Shown here in pieces: positions 1-6,634 of a stretch of 13,738 nt of DNA. Every line of letters starts with the position of its first letter. The stretch's first letter is position 1. The position numbers were made by a program, and so were the translations under genes. The notes below the pieces were generated by a model, which did no database searches, was not told where the DNA came from, and saw only the letters and a program-made list of their open reading frames with translations. Source of the stretch: an uncultured Anaerolineales bacterium (lineage in GTDB: Bacteria > Chloroflexota > Anaerolineae > Anaerolineales > Villigracilaceae); contig CALLJA010000093.1 in the NCBI GenBank assembly GCA_938008865.1, forward strand, positions 1 through 13,738, read 5' to 3'.

Positions 1-1149
1 CGGCAGAAGATCGTCTTTGCCAGCGACTACAAGGACTCGGACGTGTTGGCCATGGCGCGCAACAATGGCGAAGCCTGCGTGCAAATCTTCTTCATCCGCA
101 ACGGCAAATTGATCGGCCGCGAATATTTCATCCTGGAAGGTACCGAGGACAGCGCCGACAACGAGGTGATGTCCGAGTTCATCAAGCAGTTTTACACCGA
201 GGCGGCCAGCGTCCCTGAACAGGTGATGCTGCCCCAGGAGATCGAAGAGACCAAGATCATCGGCGAGTGGCTCAGGTCGAAGCGCGGCGGCAGGAAGATG
301 GAATTCTTCGTCCCCAAGGAGGGGCAGCCGCAGGAATTGGTCAAGATGGCGGCGGAGAATGCCACCGAAACCCTCTCTGCGCTGCGCGCCCAATGGGAGG
401 CCGACACTCACAAGCAGGAGACCGCGCTGGCCGAATTGCAATCCGCGCTGAACCTGTCCGCGCCACCCAACCGCATCGAGTGCTATGACGTTTCGCACAC
501 GCAGGGCGTGGCCACGGTCGGCTCGATGGTGGTCTTCACCCAGGGCGTGCCCGACAAGAAGTTGTACCGCAAATTCAACATCGACAGCACCAGCATCGGC
601 GCGCCCGACGATTTCGCCTCGATGGAGGAGATGCTGACGCGACGGTTCCGCAGGTGGCAGGGCGGCCAACAAACGGAGCCCGCTCCAGGGGCCAAGAAAC
701 CCGACGCCTCGTTCTCCTTCCTGCCCGACCTGGTCATCATCGACGGCGGCAAGGGTCAACTCGGGCGGGCCGTCAAAGTTCTGGAAAATTTCGGGCTGGC
801 CGATCAAGTCCCTGTCGTGGGTCTGGCCAAGCAGGAGGAAGAGATCTTCTTCCCGCACCGCTCGAACTCGCTGCTGCTGCCGCGCCACTCGCAGGGACTC
901 TACCTCGTGCAGCGCATCCGCGACGAGGCGCACCGCTTCGGCATCACCGCCCATCGCGCGCGCCGCTCGAAACAAGGCATGGCTTCCATTTTGGATTCGA
1001 TCCCAGGCATCGGGCCTGCGCGCCGCAAAGCGCTCTTGAAACATTTCGGTTCTGTGGATAAGATTAGACAGGCAAGCATCGAAGAACTGGCCGCGGCGCC
1101 CGGCATGAACCTGGCCGCAGCCGAAAGCGTAAAGGCAAACCTGGAATGA
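1..1149 (+). CDS. uvrC: UvrABC system protein C, C-terminal part (5' end outside window)
   Basis: Excinuclease subunit that makes the incisions on both sides of a lesion in nucleotide excision repair. The frame is open from base 1, so the gene starts upstream; 382 of the roughly 600 residues usual for the family are seen. The GIY-YIG domain is therefore missing from view. What is visible is the UvrC homology region with the RNase H-like nuclease for the 5' incision: the aspartate of YDVSH (487-489), the aspartate of LVIIDGGKGQL (742-744) and the histidine of RDEAHRFGITAHR (931-933) fit the known catalytic Asp/Asp/His set. Tandem helix-hairpin-helix motifs follow (SIPGIGPARRKALLKHFGS and EELAAAPGMN, about 984-1130), expected to bind DNA. 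The stop codon overlaps the start of the response regulator gene, implying cotranscription. Nothing looks broken. Confidence 0.96.
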   Translation, partial: RQKIVFASDYKDSDVLAMARNNGEACVQIFFIRNGKLIGREYFILEGTEDSADNEVMSEFIKQFYTEAASVPEQVMLPQEIEETKIIGEWLRSKRGGRKMEFFVPKEGQPQELVKMAAENATETLSALRAQWEADTHKQETALAELQSALNLSAPPNRIECYDVSHTQGVATVGSMVVFTQGVPDKKLYRKFNIDSTSIGAPDDFASMEEMLTRRFRRWQGGQQTEPAPGAKKPDASFSFLPDLVIIDGGKGQLGRAVKVLENFGLADQVPVVGLAKQEEEIFFPHRSNSLLLPRHSQGLYLVQRIRDEAHRFGITAHRARRSKQGMASILDSIPGIGPARRKALLKHFGSVDKIRQASIEELAAAPGMNLAAAESVKANLE

Positions 1150-1526
1150 AAAAAATCTGGATCGTGGACGACGACGAGGAGATGTCCCGCGCGGTCAGCC
1201 TGATGCTGAAGGTGCTCGACTGCGAAGCGGCCGCCTTCCTCAACGCCCGCTCGGCCGCCCAGGCCCTGATGGCGGGCCGCCGCCCCGACGCCCTGCTGCT
1301 CGACATCAACATGCCCGAGGTGACGGGCCTCGACCTGCTGGAGTTCCTGCGCCGCAACCAAGCCTGGAAGCGGCTGCCAGTCGTGATGCTTTCCTCCGAG
1401 GCTGCCGACGTGACCGTGGACAAGGCCATGGCCATCGGGGCAGACGGCTACCTGACCAAGCCGGTTGTGATCGAGGAACTTGAAACCATGCTGGCGCGCG
1501 TCTTCCAGAAGTACGCCAAAGGCTGA
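1146..1526 (+). CDS. Stand-alone receiver (CheY-like) response regulator
   Basis: A 126-residue protein made of a single receiver domain with no output domain. The acidic pocket is D8-D9-D10, the phosphoacceptor is D53 in LLLDINMP, the switch residues are S83 and Y102, and the conserved lysine is K105 in the KP motif. All residues needed for phosphorylation are thus present. The ATG overlaps the uvrC stop (ATGA, 4 nt) and no good ribosome binding site is seen, so translational coupling to uvrC is likely. The dhaR-like gene starts 31 nt downstream in the same direction. No histidine kinase is in the window, so its partner is unknown. It may act by protein-protein contact. A role in glycerol control is only suggested by position. 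Confidence 0.9.
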   Translation: MKKIWIVDDDEEMSRAVSLMLKVLDCEAAAFLNARSAAQALMAGRRPDALLLDINMPEVTGLDLLEFLRRNQAWKRLPVVMLSSEAADVTVDKAMAIGADGYLTKPVVIEELETMLARVFQKYAKG

Positions 1527-1557
1527 AGCGGTCCCGCCGTTCTTTTGGACTCACCCC

Positions 1558-3540
1558 ATGTCTCATTTCGAGAACAAGCACAACGCCTGGAAGGAATTCG
1601 TGGAAAGCCACGTCGTTCAAAGCGACGTACCACGCACCATCGCCACCTCGTGGCGGCGCAGCTGGCTGCATGTCAATCTCTCGCAGGGGCTGAAGATCGC
1701 GCGCCTGAGCCAGGACCACTTCCTGGCGACCCAGATCGCCAGTTTCGATTTCATCTCGGTCGTGCGGCCCATCATGGAAGACGCCTACCAGTGCGTCGAG
1801 GACTCCAACACCGTCATCCTGCTCGTGAACGGGGCTGGATACGTGCTCGACCTGCTGGGCGACCAGGAAATGCTGCACCGCCTCGCCAAATTGGGGATCA
1901 TGCAGGGCGCGCTTCTCTCGGAGGAGCATGTGGGCACCAACGCCCTCGGCCTGGCCCTGACCGAGCAGATGCCGATCCGCGTCATCGGGGCCGAGCATTA
2001 TCGCCAGGAATTTCATGGCCTGGCCAGCGTGGCCGCCCCGATCTTCGACCTGCCGGGCCGCACGCTCGGCGCATTGGGCCTGTTCACCCCGGTGGAAAAT
2101 TACCATCCGCATTCCTTCGGCCTGGTGGCGGCCGGCGCGCGCGCCGTGGAAGGCCAGCGTCAGTCCGATTACCTGCTGGCCGAGCAGAACAGCCAGCTCG
2201 CCCAGTTGAACGGCATCCTCTCCTCCATCAAGGACGGCATCATCGTCTGGAACGGCGAGAACGTTTTGTTGCACGCCAATGCCGCGGCCAGCAGCCTGCT
2301 GGGGCGGCCCGCCCAATCGCTGGTGGGCAAACGGGTGGACCAACTCCTCACCATCCCGTCCTTCTTTATGCAGGCCATCCAGCAGCACGAGTCGCTGCGC
2401 GACGTGGAAGTGAACATCACGCTGGACGAGCGCACCATCAACTGCATCGTCAGCCTGTATTTCGTGCTCAACAAGAAGAACGACCTGCAATGGGGCATCG
2501 TCACACTCCAACCCGAAAAGGATGTGCGCAAACTGGTGCAGCGCCAGGTGGGCGCAAGTGCCGTGCTGACGTTGGATGACATCCCGGGCGAATCGATCCA
2601 GGTGCAGCGCGTGCGCAACTTCGTACGCTCGGCCGCCGACGCCGAGGCCAGCATCCTGATCCGCGGCGAAATGGGCACCGGCAAGAACGCGCTGGCCAAC
2701 GCGATCCACAACGCCAGCCGCCGCCGCGACGGGCCGTTCGTCATCTTCTCGTGCTCCTCGATCCCCAACGAACTGGTCATCAACGAACTGCTCGGCTACG
2801 ACGAAAGCGCGGGCCTCGAACGGGGCGGCAGCCGTCCCAGCAAATTCGAGCTGGCCAAGGCGGGCACGCTCTTCTTCCAGGATGTGGATGCGCTGCCACT
2901 CGAAGCGCAGTCGGTGCTGCTGAATGTGCTCGAACTGGGCTTCATCCAACGCATCGGCGGACGCCGCCCCATCGAAGTGGACGTGCGTGTGATCGCCTCC
3001 ACCGCGGCGCGCATGGAAAACCAACTGGCCCAGGGCGGATTCCGCCCCGACCTGTACTACCGCCTGAGCACTTTCGCCATCACGATCCCGCCGCTGCGCG
3101 AACGCAACCGCGACATCCCGCTGGTGGTGGACCGCATCCTGCGGCGGCTTTCGCTACAACTTGGCTACGCGCTATCGCTGGGCCCGGGTGTAATCGAGGT
3201 CCTGAAACGTTATCCCTGGCCCGGAAATGTGCGCGAGATCGAGTCGGTGCTCGGACGTGCCGCCACCCAGGTAGGCCCAGACGGGGTCATTGACCTGTCT
3301 CAGATCCCCAGTTCACTGCAATACGTCAACCAGATGCCCCTGGGCGGGCAGGAAACCGCCGTGATCCAGTCTCTGAGCGAGGTCGAACGCGCCACGATCA
3401 TCCAGACTGCCCAAGCCTGCCGAGGGAATGCTACCCAAATGGCGCTAGCCCTCGGCATCAGCCGCACCACGCTTTGGCGGCGGCTGAAAATGCTGGATAT
3501 CCACGTGGAAGACTATCGAAAACCGCGCATTCGCCCGTGA
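1558..3540 (+). CDS. dhaR: DhaR-like transcriptional activator (GAF-PAS-AAA+-Fis HTH)
   Basis: A 660-residue regulator of the AcoR/DhaR type. An N-terminal GAF domain (about 80-200) carries the hallmark EEHVGTNALGLAL (122-134); a PAS-like segment (about 215-320) includes DGIIVWN; the AAA+ domain spans about 350-590 and a Fis-type helix-turn-helix lies at about 624-645 (ALGISRTTLWRRL). Walker A is intact (GEMGTGKN, K376). The GAFTGA loop that contacts sigma-54 is missing: after ELLGY (410-414) comes DESAGLERGG. The Walker B region reads GTLFFQDVD (436-444) where LDE is expected. E. coli DhaR, as known from its literature, works with sigma-70 and is controlled by DhaK (inhibits) and DhaL-ADP (activates). 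The same logic is likely here because dhaK and dhaL lie downstream. An in-frame ATG at 1480 would overlap the preceding gene and adds an unrelated sequence, so 1558 was chosen although its ribosome site is weak. Confidence 0.88.
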   Translation: MSHFENKHNAWKEFVESHVVQSDVPRTIATSWRRSWLHVNLSQGLKIARLSQDHFLATQIASFDFISVVRPIMEDAYQCVEDSNTVILLVNGAGYVLDLLGDQEMLHRLAKLGIMQGALLSEEHVGTNALGLALTEQMPIRVIGAEHYRQEFHGLASVAAPIFDLPGRTLGALGLFTPVENYHPHSFGLVAAGARAVEGQRQSDYLLAEQNSQLAQLNGILSSIKDGIIVWNGENVLLHANAAASSLLGRPAQSLVGKRVDQLLTIPSFFMQAIQQHESLRDVEVNITLDERTINCIVSLYFVLNKKNDLQWGIVTLQPEKDVRKLVQRQVGASAVLTLDDIPGESIQVQRVRNFVRSAADAEASILIRGEMGTGKNALANAIHNASRRRDGPFVIFSCSSIPNELVINELLGYDESAGLERGGSRPSKFELAKAGTLFFQDVDALPLEAQSVLLNVLELGFIQRIGGRRPIEVDVRVIASTAARMENQLAQGGFRPDLYYRLSTFAITIPPLRERNRDIPLVVDRILRRLSLQLGYALSLGPGVIEVLKRYPWPGNVREIESVLGRAATQVGPDGVIDLSQIPSSLQYVNQMPLGGQETAVIQSLSEVERATIIQTAQACRGNATQMALALGISRTTLWRRLKMLDIHVEDYRKPRIRP

Positions 3541-3572
3541 CTGCTTTGTCGTTTTCCTTCATTTTTTCCATT

Positions 3573-3636
3573 ATGAAAGGTAAATGTTTCATAGAGAAAC
3601 GCCGTCATCAAGAAACCGTAACATTTTGAAACATTT
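3573..3636 (+). promoter_or_regulatory. Candidate DhaR operator: repeated GAAAC/GTTTC sites
   Basis: AAATGTTTCA (3582-3591) is the exact reverse complement of TGAAACATTT (3627-3636); the half-site centres are 42 bp apart, about four helical turns. ATGAAA (3573-3578) also mirrors TTTCAT (3587-3592). GAAAC recurs as direct copies at 3596, 3612 and 3628, exactly 16 bp apart. The array ends 13 bp before the -35 box, where an activator would bind. That DhaR is the binder is inferred from its adjacent gene; the response regulator has no DNA-binding domain. Confidence 0.5.
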
Positions 3637-3649
3637 TTCGGTCACTTGT

Positions 3650-3679
3650 TTGACAAAAGGGTCATCTGCTCCATAGAAT
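3650..3679 (+). promoter_or_regulatory. Sigma-70-type promoter for the glpF-dhaK-dhaL-glpK genes
   Basis: A perfect -35 TTGACA (3650-3655) and a five-of-six -10 TAGAAT (3674-3679) are separated by 18 bp in an AT-rich stretch. Transcription would start near 3686, leaving a leader of about 300 nt before glpF. The repeated GAAAC sites lie immediately upstream. Confidence 0.6.
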
Positions 3680-3820
3680 TAAAGGGTACGTCCGTATGAA
3701 GTATTCTAGTGGAACGAGGATTTTATGTTGCAAGTGATGCATACACATTCGGGAGCATTTTGTCAGGAGTGGTTGACCATCACCCACTCTTGCGTTGTTT
3801 ATTTGATACGGTAAAGTCCG

Positions 3821-3861
3821 AGCCGCCAAAAGAAGTCATTTCTTTTGGCGGCTTTGATCTT
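3821..3861 (+). terminator. Strong leader hairpin, possible attenuator or dhaR terminator
   Basis: A perfect 14-bp stem (3821-3834 with 3840-3853) closes a 5-nt loop GTCAT. The 3' side runs into TTTGATCTT, an imperfect T-rich tail. If transcription starts at 3686, this hairpin is inside the glpF leader and could act in attenuation or mRNA stability. It could instead be the distant terminator of dhaR. The minus-strand reading lacks a T tract. Confidence 0.55.
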
Positions 3862-3989
3862 AAAGTTTGCCCCATTTTTCGCGGTCTCGAAAATTCCATT
3901 CACAGGAGGTGCGCTGAAACCATAATTTTGCCTGGCACGTGTCCGTTTGCCGCTCTAATCCAAAATCACTAGTTACAAGGAGATAGAAA

Positions 3990-4772
3990 ATGTTCGGACA
4001 ACTGCTCGGTGAGGTCTTTGGGACCTTCATTCTGATCCTGCTGGGCGATGGCGTCGTTGCCAACGTCGGCTTGGCTCCACGCCTCGGCGCTGGCGCCTAC
4101 AACTGGAATACCATCACCATCGGCTGGGCCTTCGCGGTGATCGTAGCCGTTTACGTGTCGGCTGGCGTCTCCGGTGCTCACCTGAACCCCGCGGTGACCA
4201 TCGCCCTGGCGGCCAAGCGCGATTTCCCCTGGAGCAAGGTTCTGCCCTATATCCTCGCCCAATTGGTCGGCGCTTTCCTTGGCGCTTTGGGCGTCTACCT
4301 GGTCTACATGGATGGTCTGAAGGGTGCTGGCATGCCGAACGTCTGGTGCACGGGACCGGGCTCGGTGTTTGGACAGACCTTCTGGGGCACGGCTGCTGCG
4401 GCGGGCGTCTCCTCGACCGGCGGCTACAGCTTCGTGAACGCCTTCATCGCTGAAATCATCGGCACCGCAGTCCTTCTGTGGGGCATCCTGGCCAGCGGCG
4501 ACAGCCGCAACACCGGCCTGATGCACAACATGGGACCGTTCCTGGTCGGCGGCACCGTGCTGGCGGTGGGCCTCTCCCTGGGTGGCCCGAGCGGCTACGC
4601 CATCAACCCCGCCCGCGACCTTGGCCCGCGCCTCTTCGGCCTCGTGGCTGGCACGCAGGGCCTGTTTGCGGACGGCTACTGGTGGATCCCTGTGGTTGCG
4701 CCCATCATCGGCGCCCTGATCGGCATCTACCTGTATGACTGGTTCGTGACCGCCTACCTGCCCAAGAAGTAA
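3990..4772 (+). CDS. glpF: Glycerol uptake facilitator (aquaglyceroporin)
   Basis: A 260-residue channel of the MIP family in the cytoplasmic membrane, letting glycerol in by facilitated diffusion. It has six hydrophobic helices and the two half-helix NPA loops: SGAHLNPAVT (N66) and INPARDLGPR (N206). The aspartate after NPAR (D210) is typical of glycerol channels rather than water-only aquaporins. Selectivity-filter positions match E. coli GlpF: W46 for W48 and R209 for R206, with Y203 at the place of F200. A good ribosome site AAGGAGA (3977-3983) sits 6 nt before the ATG. It is the first gene of the set with dhaK, dhaL and glpK, consistent with supplying their substrate. Confidence 0.95.
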   Translation: MFGQLLGEVFGTFILILLGDGVVANVGLAPRLGAGAYNWNTITIGWAFAVIVAVYVSAGVSGAHLNPAVTIALAAKRDFPWSKVLPYILAQLVGAFLGALGVYLVYMDGLKGAGMPNVWCTGPGSVFGQTFWGTAAAAGVSSTGGYSFVNAFIAEIIGTAVLLWGILASGDSRNTGLMHNMGPFLVGGTVLAVGLSLGGPSGYAINPARDLGPRLFGLVAGTQGLFADGYWWIPVVAPIIGALIGIYLYDWFVTAYLPKK

Positions 4773-4799
4773 CCATCCCCACATTCGCATTGGGCGCAC

Positions 4800-4805
4800 G
4801 GAGGT
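4800..4805 (+). promoter_or_regulatory. dhaK: Ribosome binding site fixing the dhaK start
   Basis: GGAGGT lies 5 nt before the ATG at 4811. An earlier in-frame start at 4790 would place this site inside the coding region. Confidence 0.75.
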
Positions 4806-4810
4806 GCTCC

Positions 4811-5812
4811 ATGAAAAAACTAATCAACAAACCTGAAAATGTCGTTCGCGAGGAATTGGAGGGCATCGCCCTCGCCCACCCGGACCTGGTGAAGGTCCAC
4901 TACGGGCCGGACTTCATCATGCGCGCCGACGGCCCCATCAACGGCAAAGTCGGCGTCATCTCCGGCGGCGGCTCGGGCCACGAGCCCATGCACGGCGGCT
5001 TCGTGGGCATGGGCATGCTCGATGCAGCCTGCCCGGGCGCTGTGTTCACCTCTCCCACGCCCGACCAGATGCTCGAAGCCACCAAGGCAGTGAACGGCGG
5101 CAAGGGCGTCCTGCACATCGTCAAGAACTACACCGGCGACATCATGAACTTCGACATGGCGGCCGACCTGGCCCGCGCCGAAGGGATCGAAGTCGAGAGC
5201 GTGGTGACCGATGACGATGTGGCCGTCAAAGACAGCCTGTACACGGCTGGCCGCCGCGGCGTGGGCGTCACCGTCCTGGCCGAGAAGTTATGCGGCGCGG
5301 CCGCCGAACAGGGACGCTCCCTCAAGGAAGTGGCCGAAATCTGCCGCAAGGCCAAGAACCTGGGGCGGTCGATGGGCATGGCCCTCACCTCCTGCACTGT
5401 TCCGCACGCCGGCAAACCCACCTTCGATCTTCCCGAAGACCAGATGGAGATCGGCATCGGCATTCACGGCGAACCAGGCCGTACCCGCATGCCCCTCAAG
5501 AGCGCGGACGAGATCACCGAGATGCTGATGGAACCCATCATCAGCGACATCCCCTACAAGGCCGGCGACGAAGTGCTGTTGTTCGTCAACGGGCTGGGCG
5601 GCACGCCGCTGATCGAGCTCTACATCATCTACCGCAAGGCCTATGAGATCGCGAACAAGCACGGCCTGAAGGTTGTCCGCAACCTGATCGGCCCCTACAT
5701 CACGAGCCTCGAAATGGCCGGCACGTCCATCACCATGCTCAAGATGGACGACGACATGCTCAAGTTGTGGGATGCCCCCGTCAAGACCCCCGGGCTGCGC
5801 TGGGGCGTCTAA
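4811..5812 (+). CDS. dhaK: Dihydroxyacetone kinase, substrate-binding subunit DhaK
   Basis: A 333-residue cytoplasmic subunit that binds dihydroxyacetone covalently and receives phosphate from ADP/ATP on DhaL, giving DHAP. H219 in GIGIHGEPGR corresponds to the substrate-binding His230 of E. coli DhaK; H57 in GGGSGHEPMHG and D110 in NYTGDIMNF correspond to the His56/Asp109 acid-base pair. Length suits the PTS-dependent two-domain K subunit, not the fused ATP-dependent kinase, and separate dhaL and dhaM genes support this. The start at 4811 is set by GGAGGT (4800-4805) 5 nt upstream; the in-frame start at 4790 lies before that site and is unlikely. In E. coli DhaK is also the corepressor-like partner of DhaR, so it may help regulate this locus. 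Confidence 0.95.
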   Translation: MKKLINKPENVVREELEGIALAHPDLVKVHYGPDFIMRADGPINGKVGVISGGGSGHEPMHGGFVGMGMLDAACPGAVFTSPTPDQMLEATKAVNGGKGVLHIVKNYTGDIMNFDMAADLARAEGIEVESVVTDDDVAVKDSLYTAGRRGVGVTVLAEKLCGAAAEQGRSLKEVAEICRKAKNLGRSMGMALTSCTVPHAGKPTFDLPEDQMEIGIGIHGEPGRTRMPLKSADEITEMLMEPIISDIPYKAGDEVLLFVNGLGGTPLIELYIIYRKAYEIANKHGLKVVRNLIGPYITSLEMAGTSITMLKMDDDMLKLWDAPVKTPGLRWGV

Positions 5813-5828
5813 GAGTCAAACCATCGAA

Positions 5829-5857
5829 GCCAGGGCGATTCTCAAGATCGCCCTGGC
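5829..5857 (+). other. Intercistronic hairpin between dhaK and dhaL
   Basis: A perfect 11-bp GC-rich stem (5829-5839 with 5847-5857) closes a 7-nt loop TCTCAAG. The following CCTTTACGG is not a real T tract, so full termination is doubtful. It sits 8 nt before the dhaL ribosome site (GGAG, 5865-5868) and could stabilise the dhaK mRNA, reduce downstream expression or modulate dhaL translation. Confidence 0.55.
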
Positions 5858-5875
5858 CCTTTACGGAGTTGGAAT

Positions 5876-6514
5876 ATGCCTGTTCATCGTGACGACGTTT
5901 TAGCCTGGATCAAAGCCATCGCCGGGATGCTTTCCGAAAATAGCGCCTACCTCACCGATCTCGATTCTGCCATCGGCGACGCCGACCACGGCGCAAACAT
6001 GGACCGCGGCTTCAAGGCCGTCCTCAACAAGATGCCCGAGATCAGCGACAAGGATATCGGCACGATCTTCAAGACAGTCGGCATGACGCTGCTCTCCACA
6101 GTCGGTGGAGCCGGCGGCCCGTTGTATGGGACCTGGTTCCTGCAAGCCGGCATGAAGACCGCCGGCAAGATGGAACTCTCCCTTGCAGACTGGGCCGAAG
6201 CCCTCGAAGCTGCACTGAGCGGCATTGTGATGCGCGGCAAGGCGGAACTCCAGGACAAGACCATGGTCGACGCGCTCACCCCGGCTGTCAACGAACTGAA
6301 ACAGGCATTACAGGAAGGTCAGCCCATCAACGCGGCCCTCGAACGCTCGGCAGGCGCCGCCCAGAAGGGCATGGAATCGACCATCCCGCTCGTTGCGCGC
6401 AAGGGACGCGCCAGTTACCTGGGCGAACGCAGCGCAGGTCACCAGGACCCCGGCGCAACGTCTTCCTACCTGATCCTGAAAGTCGCTGCCGAGACATGGA
6501 AGAACTGCACCTAA
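5876..6514 (+). CDS. dhaL: Dihydroxyacetone kinase, nucleotide-binding subunit DhaL
   Basis: A 212-residue cytoplasmic subunit that holds ADP as a fixed cofactor; the nucleotide is rephosphorylated by phospho-DhaM and passes the phosphate to dihydroxyacetone on DhaK. The Mg-ADP ligands D30, D35 and D37 lie in DLDSAIGDADHGANM, at the same numbers as in E. coli DhaL. Further family motifs are GGAGGPLYGT, DKTMVDALTPA, RKGRASYLGERSAGH and DPGATSS. Length equals the E. coli subunit closely. The ATG at 5876 is preceded by GGAG at 7 nt spacing. In E. coli DhaL-ADP activates DhaR, so it likely reports dihydroxyacetone availability to the regulator encoded upstream. Confidence 0.95.
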   Translation: MPVHRDDVLAWIKAIAGMLSENSAYLTDLDSAIGDADHGANMDRGFKAVLNKMPEISDKDIGTIFKTVGMTLLSTVGGAGGPLYGTWFLQAGMKTAGKMELSLADWAEALEAALSGIVMRGKAELQDKTMVDALTPAVNELKQALQEGQPINAALERSAGAAQKGMESTIPLVARKGRASYLGERSAGHQDPGATSSYLILKVAAETWKNCT

Positions 6515-6622
6515 ACGCACGAATCTGGCGCGCCCGCCAGATGGCCTGAATGAAAGGAACGCAAACGCACGGGCGTCACGCGTTGCGCGTTAGGATAACG
6601 CAATCCCCAAAGCATACTCTCT
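6515..6622 (+). other. Structured spacer between dhaL and glpK
   Basis: The gap holds a hairpin with an 8-bp stem (6523-6530 with 6535-6542, loop CGCC) and no T tract. A second hairpin has a 6-bp stem, GCGTTA (6587-6592) with TAACGC (6596-6601), and a 3-nt loop. Several AACGC/GCGTT copies between 6558 and 6603 allow alternative pairings. A weak -10-like CATACT lies at 6613-6618 without a clear -35. A processing, stability or weak internal promoter role is possible; none is proven. Confidence 0.4.
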
Positions 6623-6624
6623 AT

Positions 6625-6629
6625 GGAGG
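6625..6629 (+). promoter_or_regulatory. glpK: Ribosome binding site fixing the glpK start
   Basis: GGAGG overlaps the in-frame ATG at 6623 and stands 5 nt before the ATG at 6635, so 6635 is the likely start. Confidence 0.75.
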
Positions 6630-6634
6630 CTAAA

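Larger units (their letters stand above)
3541..3989 (+). other. AT-rich non-coding region between dhaR and glpF
   Basis: This 449-nt stretch has no convincing gene and is clearly richer in A and T than its flanks, most of all in 3541-3720. It holds GAAAC/TGTTTCA repeats (3573-3636), a sigma-70-like promoter (3650-3679), a strong hairpin (3821-3853), an orphan Shine-Dalgarno-like AGGAGGT (3904-3910) with no start codon at a useful distance, and the glpF ribosome site. A weaker hairpin (GAGTGG 3767-3772 with CCACTC 3784-3789) lies in the leader. The frame 3709-3972 is open but resembles nothing and crosses the hairpin. Confidence 0.7.

Noticed and set aside
1306..3024. Long minus-strand open frame (572 codons) opposite the response regulator and dhaR
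   Set aside because: Antisense to well-supported genes; composition is rich in Ala, Gly, Val, His, Asp and Gln as expected from the opposite strand of GC-rich coding DNA.
3904..3930. Leader peptide after AGGAGGT in the glpF leader
   Set aside because: The nearest CTG gives only LKP before a stop, and the TTG at 3928 is 17 nt away; no credible short gene.
3933..3950. Sigma-54-like promoter TGGCACG ... TTTGC upstream of glpF
   Set aside because: The GG (3934-3935) and GC (3949-3950) are separated by 13 nt, not the fixed 10, and the local activator lacks GAFTGA.
3709..3972. Possible 87-residue gene starting with GTG in the dhaR-glpF gap
   Set aside because: No good ribosome site, no recognisable motif, base composition unlike the neighbours, and it spans a perfect 14-bp RNA hairpin; better explained as leader.
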